Assembly: GCA_963778025.1 (NCBI GenBank)
Contig: CAVZTA010000009.1
Location: 248,001-312,000, forward strand
Reading direction: 5' to 3'
Length of the DNA: 64,000 bases
From: CAVZTA01 sp963778025
GTDB taxonomy: Bacteria; Chloroflexota; Limnocylindria; Limnocylindrales; CSP1-4
Below the pieces are notes generated by a model that saw only the letters and a program-made list of their open reading frames with translations, did not search any database and was not told where the DNA came from. A program made the translations under genes and the position numbers. Positions 43,492 through 54,498 of this stretch are shown here, one piece after another (position 1 is the stretch's first letter; each line of letters starts with the position of its first letter).

Positions 43492-43689
43492 GCCGACCGC
43501 AGACCCACACCGGCGATCGGCGCCCGGATCCTCGTCCGGACGCCGATCGCGCACCCAGCGTCTTCAGCCGCTTCGACGCCGACGGGCGATCCCACCCGCC
43601 GGCGTCGGCATGTCCGGCGCGTTCCCGGACGCACCGTGATCCGCCGACTCACCTCGCGCGCCACCTTCGGCGTCGGCCAGAATGGCCCG

Positions 43690-44586
43690 ATGGCCCCCCG
43701 CTCGGCCGCACCGTCCGCTCCGTCGCTCAGCTGGACCCCGGCCGAGGACGGCTACGAGCTCGCCCTGGATGGGACGACCCTCGTGGCTCGGAACCCGAAG
43801 GGGAGCCTGCTCCGCAGCGTCCCATCGGCCATCCGCAAGGGCGAGGCAGCCGAGCGGCTCCTCGCCGTTCGCGACTGGCTCGTCCGACACGACCGCGAGT
43901 CGAGGGCGACCGTCGAGTCGTGGATGCTTCGTTCGTTGCCCATCGCGCGGACCGTGATCGACGAGGTCTGGGTCGACCCCGCGTGGCAGAGCGCGCTGCG
44001 GGACCTCGTGGTCCGCGGCGAGGATCCGTCCGGGACGCCGATCTCGGGCCTGCTGCGAGACGCCGCGAAGGACGGCATCGGCATCGTCACGCTCGATGGG
44101 GAGAGCCGCCGGATCACGGGTCCGACGATCACGATCCCGCACCCCGTCCTGCTCGACGACCTCGAGGACAGCCGGGAGTTCCTCGGCGAGGTGGGCGCGA
44201 CCCAGGGCGTCGCGCAGCTGTTCCGCGAGACGTTCACCAAGCCCACCGATCTCGCGCCGGACGCGACCGCGGTCGACACCTGGTCCGGCGCTCGCTTCAA
44301 GGAGCTCCGCCACGCGCTGGGCCGGTGCGCCTCGCTCGGCTTTCGGGTGAGCGGTGGGTTCGCCACGGTGCGCGTCTGGGAGGACGGCGTGCCGATCGAG
44401 GGGCGCTTCTGGGTCGGCGCCGACGAGCCGACCGTCGAGGCCGAGACCGGCCAGCTCGTGTTCGCCGATTCGCAGTCCCGCACCGTGCCGCTGGCGGATG
44501 TCGGTCCGGTGGCCTGGTCAGAGGGCGCCCGGATGGCCGAGCTCATCGCCGCCGGTCGCATCCAGGACGAGGCGGAGGCCCCGTGA
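43690..44586 (+). CDS. DUF4132 domain protein, first gene of the MoxR-vWA operon
   Basis: A 298-residue soluble protein resembling the DUF4132 domain found with MoxR/vWA modules. RNPKGSLLRSVPSAIRKGEA and WMLRSLPIARTVIDEVWVDP lead to IPHPVLLDDLEDSREFLGEV. The diagnostic stretch is LFRETFTKPTDLAPDATAVD, then WSGARFKELRHALGRCASLG and VRVWEDGVPIEGRFWVG. It is shorter than most DUF4132 proteins and probably corresponds to their C-terminal domain. The ATG at 43690 is favoured over upstream codons in poor context. The stop overlaps the next GTG (GTGA). Confidence 0.75.
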   Translation: MAPRSAAPSAPSLSWTPAEDGYELALDGTTLVARNPKGSLLRSVPSAIRKGEAAERLLAVRDWLVRHDRESRATVESWMLRSLPIARTVIDEVWVDPAWQSALRDLVVRGEDPSGTPISGLLRDAAKDGIGIVTLDGESRRITGPTITIPHPVLLDDLEDSREFLGEVGATQGVAQLFRETFTKPTDLAPDATAVDTWSGARFKELRHALGRCASLGFRVSGGFATVRVWEDGVPIEGRFWVGADEPTVEAETGQLVFADSQSRTVPLADVGPVAWSEGARMAELIAAGRIQDEAEAP

Positions 44587-47500
44587 CCACGGACCGCGGC
44601 GCGGCGCCCGTCGCCTCGGATCCGGAGGTCCTGCTCCGCGCGGGCGCCCTCCTGCCCGCCGACGCGCCGGTCCGCGCGGAGCGCATCAGCGCGCGCAGGT
44701 ACGAGCACCCCGCGCTGGGCGAGCGGCGCGTCGTCCGTCTGGTCGCGGAGCCCATCGGCGAGGCCGAGGACCTGGCGCTCCAGACGCTCGACTTCCGGTT
44801 GGCGGGCAGTACCACGCCGGTCGCGCTCGGCCGGCCGCGGGGGCTGGGGTTCCCGGCGACGGCGATCCTGGCCGATCCCGCGAACGCCTCGTTCGCGCTG
44901 GGCGTGGTCAAGGAGATGGAGCGCTATGCCCGGATGGCGAAGGGCAAGCCCGGCAATGCCAAGGACGGCTTCGACGCGATCGCCGTCCGGCTCGCTGCGA
45001 GCGTGCCGCACTTCCTCCCGTCGTTCCACGAGCAGGCGGGGCGAGCGTTCCTGGACGCAGGCGCCCTGGCGCAGGCGGCCGCCTCGTTCGGGCGCGCTCG
45101 CGAGGCGGAGCGCGCGTATGGCCTGAAGGTCGACGAGGCGCAACGCCGCCAGGCGTTCCTCGAGTTCGCCCTCGCCGGCGCGTTGACCGCGAAGTCCCTG
45201 TCCGAGTACGCACGTGACCTGGTCACGAGCGCACCACCCGGGGAGGCCCACGCGGCGCTCAAGGAGCTGTGCGTCCAGCGGACGCTCGGCGGGCTGCCGC
45301 CGTGGACCGCGATGGCGGCCGAGCTTCGACGCACGGCGAAGGCCGCCGGTCTCGATCCCGCGGCAGAGGAGGCCGAGGTCCTCGCTGATCTGCTGGACGC
45401 GCCCGCCACGATGCGTGCCGCGCCCGGGTTCTGGACGGGCTACCGGGCCGCGCTCCTGCGGGCCGCCAAGGCCGATCCGGCGTTCCGCGGCAAGCTCCTG
45501 GGGCTGCACCCGACACCGCCCGACGGTCGCGACGCGTTCACCGACTGGTGGATCGAGCTCCTGGAGGAGAGTGGGGCGGCGCAGGGGCTGATCGACCCGT
45601 CGTCGGTGCCGGAGGTCGCCCGCGCCAGCTCGGGGGTCGCGACGTGGCTCGAGCAGACGGCGAGGCAGGCGCAGGCACGCTGGTACTGGAGGGCCGCTGA
45701 GCAGCCGATGAGCCGGTTCCATGGGCTGATCGCCCGGATCGGCCCGGCGGTCATCGCCGAGGGTCGACCGGTCGACGTCTCGGCCGGTTGGCGGACCGAC
45801 GTCGAGCTCATGGACGTCATCCTCGCCGCCGGCATCCCCGTCGCCCCACCGCAGGTCGCGACCGCGGCCAACGGCTATCAGGCCCCGGCATTCGACCTGC
45901 ACCGGTACGCGGACCGGGCGCAGCGGCGGCCGCTGATCGCGCTCGGGGCGTCGAAGGACCTCGAGGGCGCGGTCGACGCCGCCGTGGACCGGGCGATCCT
46001 CCAGGCGCCCGGCAAGCTCGCGGAGCTGCCGGGTCTGCACCCGGCGCTTCGCCGGTGGCTGGAGCGGCAGACCGCGAGCGCCGTCGACGGCACGCTTGCG
46101 AGCCTCGATCAGGCGGTGATCCTCCTCGAGAAGGGGGCGTCGCCGTCGGTCCTCGCGCTGGCGCCAGACATCGCGAAGCGCCTGGGGGACATCGACGTCG
46201 CGCACGTCCTGTGGCAGACGCTCCGGGGCGGCCTCGTCGCGGAGCTCGCCTGGCCGGGGTTGGAGGCGAACCGCGACCTGGACCTCGGGCATGTCACGCT
46301 GGCCGGCACGGCGTGGCCGGCGCTGCTCGTGAGCGACGGCAAGAAGGCCGCCGCGATCGATCCGACGGGCACCCGGCTGGTCCACGACCTGCGCTATCCA
46401 CCCAACCAGGCGAGCTGGGCCCGCGCCCCGCTGGTGCTCGCCAACGGCCAGCTGTTCGTCGGCTGGCGGTTCCCGAAGACCGAGGGCTATTGGAGCGGCC
46501 GCCCGAACGACGTCTTCGAGCCTGACGGCTCACTGATCGAGGCAGCGAGGCCGATGGGCGGCGCCGAGACGTCGCTGGAGCTCCCCGACGGGTCGCGCTT
46601 CCAGGGCGGGGCGCCCATCCGTGCGGGCGACAGGCGTGCCGCGGCGGCCCGACCGGTCGTCAGCGATGGCGAGACCGTGTGGGTCCTCACCGAGTCCGGC
46701 ACCCTCCGCGAGGCAGAGCTCGAGACGGGCAAGACCGGGCGCGTCTCGCGACCCTCGTTCTTCGAGGACTTCGCGGCTGAGGGCTGGGAGCTGGATCTCA
46801 GCTCGTCCTGGCTGATGCCGGTGCCGGCGGGCACGGACGGCGGCCCGCTGGGCTCGCGCGACGGCCTCATCGGCCTTCGGGTCCGGTCGCGGGTCGTCGA
46901 TGGGCGGACGGAGTGGGACGTCGAGGGCATCGACGGGCGGCGATGGCGCGGCACGTTCGGGGCGGACGGCGGGGTGCAGATGCCCGGCGGGCCTCGTCCG
47001 GTGGCGCTCGTGCTGATGCCGGGCGATCCCGCGCCACGGCCGCTGACCCGCGACGCCTTCGGCAACCGGTTGCGGCTGTGGGATGCGCAGGGCCGATACG
47101 CGCTGGCCGAGATGGCGCCCGGGTCGCCCCTGGACGTCCCGACCGCGTTCCAGCAAGCGAATACCCGGTCGCCCGGCAAGCCGCTCCTCGATGGGATGCC
47201 GTTCGTCCCGCCGCCGATCTTCTGGTCGCTGCTCGTGCCGCGCCAGCCGGCGGGGTCGTCGGCCCTGCGGTCGCTCGATGCAGCGGCAGTGAAGCGCCTC
47301 CTCGATGCCGCGCTCGCGGATCTCCCGACGCCACCCCAGCTCGGAGGCCGCCCCCAGATGCCGCAGGCGGAGAAGGCGTTGGCGGCCGTCCTGCCGGCGG
47401 TCACGGAGCCCCGCCTGCGTCAGGCGGTGCTCGGCGCGCTGATGCTGGCCGCCCGGCTCGTGCGCCAGCTGGAGGGGCTGGAACGACGACCCGACAGCCC

Positions 47501-49680
47501 GACCGTCGCTGCAGCCGCGGCCCGTCGGGTGCCCGCCGTCGCGCCGACCGAGGCGTCGCCGAACGCGCCGGTCACGGTCGCGAGCCCGGTCGCCATCGCG
47601 CGAGTCATCGACGACGCTGCCCTTGGTCGTGCGCTCGTCGGTCTCGCGCCCGGCGGCTCGTACCAGTTCGCCTTCGGCGGCGGTGGCACGGGCCGTCCGC
47701 TGGAGCAGCTGGCGGCCGTGGCGACCGCGATGGGCAGCGCCAAGGGCGCTCGAACCTCATGGCGCGACGCGGTCGGCGCGTTCCTCGGCACCGCGGCTCC
47801 AGCGAGCGCCAAGCCGGCGTCGCTGCCGAGCTCGGGCATCGCCTGGTACTCGTTCATCGGCCGGATGGGCGCGCTCGCCCTCCGCGCGGCGATGCCGACG
47901 ACGAACGACGACGAGCGCGCCGCGCTGGTGGCCCTGCTCGAGGCGCTGGTGACGAACGGCTTTCCGGCGCGCCGCCGGGAGACCCGGCTGCTGACGATCA
48001 CCCGTCCTCGGAGCGGGCAGGTGATGCCCGGGGTCCGGCTCGAGTGGATCGGTGACCACGTGCTGTTCGTGCGGCAGTCGTACTGGACGTCGCAGGGGGC
48101 ACAGCTCACCGGCTTCGAATACGCACCGGGCGGCCGCTTCGAGCTGCCCAAGGACGCGACGCTCATCGACGAGGAGCGGCCGGGCGAGGGGTGGGGCGAT
48201 GCGGCCACCGTCAGCCGCTTCCTCGAGCTGCTCGCGGCGCGTGGACCGGTGCCCTGGGATCCCGGCGCCGTCGACCGGCTCCAGCGCGACACCGGGCTCG
48301 CCCGGGCCGCCGCCGCGCTCCTGCTCGCGACCCTCCCGGCGATCGACGACCGGAGCCACAACTTCCTGCGCAACGAGGTCCGCGCCATCCTCGACGTGAA
48401 GGTCGCCGATGCCAAGGCGGCACGCGATCTGCTGCAGGCGCTGCCGCACGCGCGACGTCTGACGCTGCTGGACAGCGCGATGCCCGCCGACCCGGAGGCG
48501 CTGTGGCGCGACGGCCTGTCAGGCGTCGCCGAGCGACTCGCGGCCGCCTGGGTGGCATCCCAGGGACGGCGAGCGACGGTCGACGATGCCACCCTCGCCG
48601 CGGCCTCGAAGGCGCTGGCGTTCCAGGGCAGTCCCACCGACCCGATGCGGCTCCTGGCAGACCCGACGGACACGCGTCTCACGACCGAGCCGCCGATCCT
48701 CATGGCCCGTGGCTGGACGTCGGAGGACCCCAAGGCGGAGCGGTTCTCGGCGGCCATCGTCCGGACGCTGGCCATCGGGATCCCGTGGCTGCACGGGGCG
48801 GTGCAGGTGGGGGACGCGACGCTCGCCCGGCTTCCCGAGGTCCTCGACGTCGCGCGCCAGCGCCTCGCCTCGCCGTCGCTCGTGCTGCCGATGGGCTGGG
48901 TGCAGTGGCCGGACTTCGCGAACTCGCTCCAGGCGCTCGGCGCGCGGCGCTGGTCCCCGCCACGCGGCGCCCAGGTCGAGGGCGAGGTCATGGAGCTGGG
49001 TCCGTACCTCGATGCTCTCGCACGGGAGCGCCGACATGACCAAGGTGTGGCTCCGGCCGGCGGCACTGCCCGGCTGGACCGGTGCGGACCCGGTCTACCC
49101 GCTCTTCGCCCGCCACGGGAGCGCCCCGGTCCACGGCGCGCGGTTCCTGCTGGGTCCCGACGCGATCGCGATCGCCGAGCGGGCGGCCGCCTCGCCGCTG
49201 CCGCCGGGTGCCTTCGAGGCGGATCCCGCGGCGTCGGCGCCCGGGACGGTGGCGGCTGCGGCGGAGGCGCTCGGTGTCCCGCCCGAGGCGGCCCGGCTGT
49301 TCCTGCAGCTCCTCGCCCTGCCCGCTCCGACCAAGGCGGCCGTCCAGCGCTGGAACGGCTGGGACGGCAAGGCATGGACGGCGGCGAGCCAGGCGCTGGT
49401 CGACGCCGGGCACGTGGTGACGGGTCAGCGCTCCCGCGCCGGGCGCGACGTCTTCCTGACGGGCGCCTGGGTCGAGCTTTCGGCGCCCGACCTCCCGGTC
49501 GAGACCTGGAAGCTGCCGCTGTACGGCGCAACGCCGGCCGCGGACGGCACGGTGACGACGCCGCTCGACCGGCTGGTGCCCCTCGTGCCGCTCCATCGCC
49601 TGTTCGAGCAGGCGTGGACGCGCTGGTCATCGGGCGACCGGCCCGGGTTCGTGGAGCCACCGGGTCGCCGCCGGGCATGA
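44583..49680 (+). CDS. Very large (~1,700 aa) uncharacterised protein of the MoxR-vWA operon, one frameshift
   Basis: A ~1,698-residue protein from the GTG at 44583 (GTGA overlap). It has no signal peptide or TM. The N-terminal ~350 residues are α-helical and repeat-like (FHEQAGRAFLDAGALAQAAA, FLEFALAGALTAKSLSEYA). The middle (~550-900) has β-strand/turn segments such as DGKKAAAIDPTGTRLVHDL and SDGETVWVLTESGTLREAEL that suggest a propeller-like module. A later helical part contains RETRLLTITRPRSGQVMPG. The frame breaks near 49028-49034; removing one G joins GPYLDALAR to SADMTKVWLRPAALPGW. Otherwise the ATG at 49036 would start a ~214-aa gene. I do not recognise a named family. Tight coupling makes it a core component. 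Confidence 0.8.
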
Positions 49681-49687
49681 TGCACGG

Positions 49688-50860
49688 ATGACGGACACCC
49701 CCGCGAAGCCGGCAGGCAGCCGCCAGGTCGACCCGGCCGAGGCGCGGTACGGCGAGGAGCTCGCGTTCCTGGCCGCCTGGGACGACGCCGCACGGCCGCA
49801 CGGCTGGCGCCTGACCCCGCGGGCCGTGGTCACGTTCGTCATGGGCTCGGGCGACGAGACGCTTCGCCCGCCGAAGGGCGCCAAGGCCGACGGCGTGCCG
49901 TCCGCCCTGAAGATCGGGCCCAAGTTCGTCGGCGATCGCGGGCTCGTCGAGCGGTGCGTGGTCACCCTCGCCGGCGAGCGCGGGCTGCTGCTGGTCGGCG
50001 AGCCGGGCACCGCGAAGTCGATGCTCTCGGAGCTGCTGGCGGCGGCGATCAGCGGCATCTCCTCGCTGACCGTCCAGGGCACCGCCGGCACGACCGAGGA
50101 TCAGCTCCGCTACGGCTGGAACTACGCGCTGCTGTTGGCCAAGGGCCCATCGGCGGAGGCGCTCGTGCCGTCGCCGGTGCTGCAGGCGATGCGCCGGGGT
50201 GCGCTGGTCCGGATCGAGGAGGTCACCCGCTGCCTGCCGGAGGTCCAGGACGCCCTGGTCTCGATCCTGTCCGAACGCCGGCTCGCGATCCCGGAGCTTG
50301 CCGGCGAGACCGACGACGCCACCGAGTACGCCGCCCCGGGCTTCAACGTCATCGCGACCGCGAACCTGCGCGACCGCGGCGTGTCCGAGATGTCGGCCGC
50401 GCTCAAGCGGCGCTTCAACTTCGAGCTCGTCGAGCCCATCGCCGACCGGAAGGCCGAGATCGCGCTCGTCCGCCGTCAGGCGGCCAGCCGGGTCGAGGCG
50501 TCGGGCGCCCGATTCGACGTCGACGACGCGGTGCTCGACGTGCTCGTGACCGCGTTCCGCGACCTGCGCGGCGGCCGCTCCGACGAGGGCTGGGCGGTGG
50601 AGCGGCCGAGCACGGTGATGTCGACCGCCGAGGCGGTGGGTGTCGCATCGTCGCTGGGCATCCACGCGGCGTACCTGGGCGGTGACCGCGACGTGCTCTC
50701 GATGGTCCCCGGGCACCTGCTGGGGGTCGTCCGCAAGGACGATCCGCTGGACCAGGGGCGACTGCTCGGCTACTGGGACGCGGTGGTGAAGCGACGCGCG
50801 GAGGCCGGGAACCGCACCTGGCGACGGCTGTGGGAGCTGCGGTCGGTCATCGAGGGATGA
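49688..50860 (+). CDS. MoxR-family AAA+ ATPase
   Basis: A 390-residue AAA+ ATPase. A ~85-residue N-terminal extension ends KIGPKFVGDRGLVERCVVTL. Walker A is GEPGTAKS (104-111), Walker B LVRIEEVTR (173-181; the usual DE is EE). Between them lies the insert TVQGTAGTTEDQLRYGWNYA, followed by VQDALVSILSERRLAIPE, sensor-1 VIATANLRDRG and the Arg finger KRRFNFE. MoxR proteins remodel or activate protein complexes with vWA partners. It is intact, 7 bp after the giant gene, and its stop overlaps the DUF5682 ATG. Confidence 0.95.
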   Translation: MTDTPAKPAGSRQVDPAEARYGEELAFLAAWDDAARPHGWRLTPRAVVTFVMGSGDETLRPPKGAKADGVPSALKIGPKFVGDRGLVERCVVTLAGERGLLLVGEPGTAKSMLSELLAAAISGISSLTVQGTAGTTEDQLRYGWNYALLLAKGPSAEALVPSPVLQAMRRGALVRIEEVTRCLPEVQDALVSILSERRLAIPELAGETDDATEYAAPGFNVIATANLRDRGVSEMSAALKRRFNFELVEPIADRKAEIALVRRQAASRVEASGARFDVDDAVLDVLVTAFRDLRGGRSDEGWAVERPSTVMSTAEAVGVASSLGIHAAYLGGDRDVLSMVPGHLLGVVRKDDPLDQGRLLGYWDAVVKRRAEAGNRTWRRLWELRSVIEG

Positions 50861-53386
50861 CGGCCGCAACGTCGGCCCAGGCCGCGTCGGCCCGCACCGC
50901 GTCGGCTCAGGCGGCTCCGGTCGTCGACCCGGGCGACGAGGTCCGGTCCGCGGCGGAGGCACTCTGGACCTGCCGCGATCCGTTCCTCATCGGCGTCCGG
51001 CACCACTCGCCGGCGCTCGCGGCCGCGATGCCGGCCCTCCTGGAGGCGGCCGCGCCGGACCGCCTGCTCGTCGAGCTGCCGATGGAGCTGGCGCCGTGGC
51101 TGGGCTGGCTCGCGCACCCGGACACGCAGGCGCCCGTCGCGCTGTCCGCGGTCCGCGAGGACGGCGGCGGCCTCTCGTTCTACCCGTTCGCCGATTTCTC
51201 ACCCGAGCTCGCGGCGATCCGCTGGGCCGTCCGGAAGGGCATCCCGGTCGAGCCGTGCGATCTGCCGTGGGCGTCATCGGCGTGGCGCGGCGCGGGCGAG
51301 GGCGAGCCCGCCGGCCCGGTGGCGGCGACCGACGGCGAGGCGGGCGGGGGCGGCGACGAGGCCGCCAGCGAACCGGACGCGGCACTGCCGAGCGCCCCCG
51401 CGGTCGAAGGTCGGGAGCTCGCGGGCTCGATGCACCGTGCCGCGGGCGTCGGCGACCCCGAGGAGCTGTGGGACCGGCTCGTGGAGGTCCGCGCGGCAGG
51501 CAGCGATCCGGAGCGGGTCCGTCGCGCGGCCCTGGCGCTCGGCTGGGCGCTGCGTCGGTCGGCGTCGGTCGTCGGCCCGGTGGACCTCGCGCGCGAGGCC
51601 TGGATGCGCGAGCGGATCCGGGCGGCGCACGGTCGCCTCGCGGTCGTCGTCGGGGCATTCCATGCACCGGCCCTGCTGCCGGACGTGGTCGGACGCGCCG
51701 CGCCGCACGTCGGCGCGACCGCCTCGACGGTGGTCACGTCGCTCATCCCGTACACGTTCCCGCTCCTCGACTCGCGATCCGGCTATCCGGCCGGGATCCG
51801 CGATCCCGAGTGGCAGCAGGCGGCCTACGAGAGCGGCCTCGACGCGGCCACCGTCCGCCAGCGGGCGGGCGAGCTGGCGGTCGGGATCGTCGCCGCGATG
51901 CGCGAGGCGGGCCATGCGGCGGGCACGGTCGACGCGACGGAGCTCGTGCGGCTGGCCAGCCGATCTGGCCCGGTTGCGCGGCCACGCGGCGCCGGGTCGC
52001 CGCGAGCTCGTCGAGGCGTGCGCGGCCGTGCTCAGCCAGGGGGAGCCCGTGGGGCGTGGTCGAGCCGTCGCGCGGGCGATGCAGCAGGTCCTCATCGGCG
52101 CGCGCCACGGACGCCTGGCGCCGGGAACACCACGCTCGGGTCTCGGGCCGCACGTGGAGCGGCTCCTCGCCGAGCTTCGATTGCCGGGACCCGGCGATCC
52201 GCGGACGGAGCTGCGGCTGGATCCGCTCCGCTCCGATCTCGACCGGCGGCGGCACGTCGCGCTCCAGCGGCTCGTCGCGTGCGGTGTCGCGTACGGCGAG
52301 CTCACGGGGTCGAGCGGCCTCGGCGTCGAGACGCTCACCCAGGTGTGGAGCGTCGGCTGGCAGCCCGCGACGGCGGCGCTCGTCGATCTTGCCGGGATCC
52401 ACGGCGTGACGCTCGAGCAGGCCGCCGAGGGCGCGCTCCGGTCCAGGCTCGCGCGCGCCCAGAGCGGCGAGGGCGGGATCGGTCACGAGCTCGAGCTGGT
52501 CGTCGTCCGGGCGGCGGCGGAGTGCGGCCTGATCCGGCTCACCGAGGAGCGGATCCGCGCGCTCCAGGTCTCGTTCGTGCGCGACGGCGCCCTGGCGGAG
52601 CTGATCGCCGCACTCGACGAGCTCGAGCGGATCGCGCGGGGGCATGTGCCGGGCTTCCCGCCGCCGGATGCGCTGCGTGTCGAGCTCCTCGAGGTCATCG
52701 CGCCGGAGCTGCTGGCGGCGGCGGTGCGACGCCTGGAGGCGGTGCGCGGCTCGGAGCGCCAGGAGGATGCCGCAGCGCTGGCCGCGCTCGTCCGGCGGGT
52801 CGACGACGGCGCATCGGTCGGGGGCAGCCGCATCGGTTGGGCGCTTGGGATCATCGCGCGGGAGGGGTCGCCGCTGATGCAGGGGGCCGCCGAGGCCGTG
52901 CGCGTCCTGACCGGGCGGATCACGGTCGACGCGTACGGGCCATTGCTCGGCTCGTGGCTCGATGCCGCGGTCGACCGGGCGGCTCACGGGGTGCTGTCGG
53001 CCCGGTTCCGGGGCACGGTCGCCGTGGCGGCGCCGTTCGTCGAGAGCGCCGGCGCGATCCTCGCCGCGCTCTGCGACCGCGTCGACGCGCTGACCGATGG
53101 CGCGTTCGTCGACCGGCTGCCCGCGCTCCGCGACGGGTTCGACGTGCTGTCGACCGCCGCCCGCCGGCGGTTCCTCCAGGCGGTGATCACGCTGCGCGGT
53201 CTCGACGCCGTGGCCGATCTGACGCTCGAGGCGGATCCGATCGCGATCGCCCGGTGGGCCGCTGCCGATGCCGACGGGCGCGCCGCGCTGGTCGCCGCGG
53301 GCTTCGCCGTCGCGGACGAGTCCTCCGCCGCGGTCGATGACGCCGGAGGTGCGGTCTCGGCCGAAGCCGCGCCGGGCGCGAACGGT
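50857..53386 (+). CDS. DUF5682 family protein, one frameshift, reading into the vWA gene
   Basis: A ~843-residue protein from the ATG at 50857 (ATGA overlap). Diagnostic sequence: FLIGVRHHSPALAAAMPALL, DRLLVELPMELAPWLGWLAH, FADFSPELAAIRWAVRKGIP, LAVVVGAFHAPALLPDV and TSLIPYTFPLLDSRSGYPAG, as in DUF5682 (TraB/ChaN-like hydrolase fold guess). An Ala/Gly/Glu-rich insert lies at ~150-195. The break near 51958-51962 (one extra C) joins ELVRLAS to DLARLRGHAAPGRR. The C-terminal half is helical (RIGWALGIIAREGSPLMQGA). No stop separates it from the vWA N-terminus, so the two may be fused; I split them at 53386. Confidence 0.85.
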
Positions 53387-54498
53387 TCGATCTCGACCCT
53401 CGATCGGTGGCGTCTGATCCTGGGCCAGGAGCAGGACCAGCTGGAGCCGGACGCCGGCCGCATCGGCGCCACGCTGGACGAGCTGTACGGCGCGCACGGC
53501 GAGGGCTCGCGCGAGGGGATCGGTGATGGCGAGGCGGCGCCGGACGCGGGCAAGGCGGCTTCCCGACGGTGCGCGAATGGTCGGACGAGCTCGACAGCCT
53601 GTTCGGGACGCGCGTGCGCGAGGAGATCCTGGGGCGAGCCGCGGCGCGCGGCCGGAGCGATGTCATCGAGGCCCTCGATCCCGAGTCCATCACGCCGTCG
53701 ATCGAGCTGCTCGAGCAGGTCCTGTCGCTCGCGGGGTCGCTGCCCGAAGCGCGGCTGGGGCCGCTGCGACGGATGGTGCGCCGGGTCGTCGACGCGCTGG
53801 TGGAGGAGCTCGCGATCCGCGTCCGGCCGGCGCTCTCGGGCGGCGTCCTGCCACGGGCGACGCGTCGCCGCACCGGCCGGCTCCACCTGGCGCGCACCGT
53901 GCGGGCGAACCTCGCGACCGCCCGCGAGACCGATGCCGGGACCCTGACGATCGTGCCGGAGCGGCCGTATTTCCACCTTCGCGGGCGACGCTCGTTCGAC
54001 TGGCGGGTCGTGCTCGTCGTGGACGTCTCGGGCTCGATGGAGGCGTCGACGATCTACGCCGCGATGATGGCCTCGATCATCGCCGCCCTGCCCGCGGTGT
54101 CGACGCACTTCGTGGCGTTCGCGGACTCGGTCATCGACCTGAGCGACCGCGTCGACGACCCGTTGGGACTCCTGATGGAGATCCGGGTCGGCGGCGGGAC
54201 CGACATCGCCGGCGCGCTGCGGTACGCGAAGGGCCTCGTCACCGTCCCGGCGCGCACGATCGTCATCGTCGTGTCCGACTTCGAGGAAGGCGGGCCGACG
54301 GCGCCGCTCATCGCCGAGGTCCGGTCGCTCGCCTCAGGCGGATCCCAGTTGCTGGGTCTCGCCGCACTCGACGACCGCGGCGCTCCCCGCTACGAGGCGG
54401 GGATCGCCGCGTCGCTCGTGGATGCGGGCATGCCCATCGCGGCCCTCACGCCGCTCGAGCTGGCGCGCTGGGTGGGGGAGCGGTTGCGTGGCGCCTGA
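53387..54498 (+). CDS. vWA-domain protein (MoxR partner), one frameshift
   Basis: A ~370-residue vWA protein. Its N-terminal signature LDRWRLILGQEQDQ lies at 53399 in the same frame as the end of DUF5682, with no start codon between them. The frame then changes near 53555-53562 to PTVREWSDELDSLFG. The clean downstream frame starts at GTG 53569. The vWA domain has the MIDAS DVSGSMEAS (DxSGS), VAFADSVIDLSD, GGGTDIAGALRYA and VIVVSDFEEGGP. An unusual IVPERPYFHLRGRRSFDWRV precedes it. It should bind a divalent metal and work with the MoxR ATPase. The stop overlaps the SWIM start. Confidence 0.9.

Noticed and set aside
42531..44582. A very long plus-strand open frame in front of the giant gene
   Set aside because: It reads out of frame through the EQPT surface protein and DUF4132 and is Arg/Ala/Gly/Pro-rich. 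The real giant gene starts at the GTG at 44583 that overlaps the DUF4132 stop.
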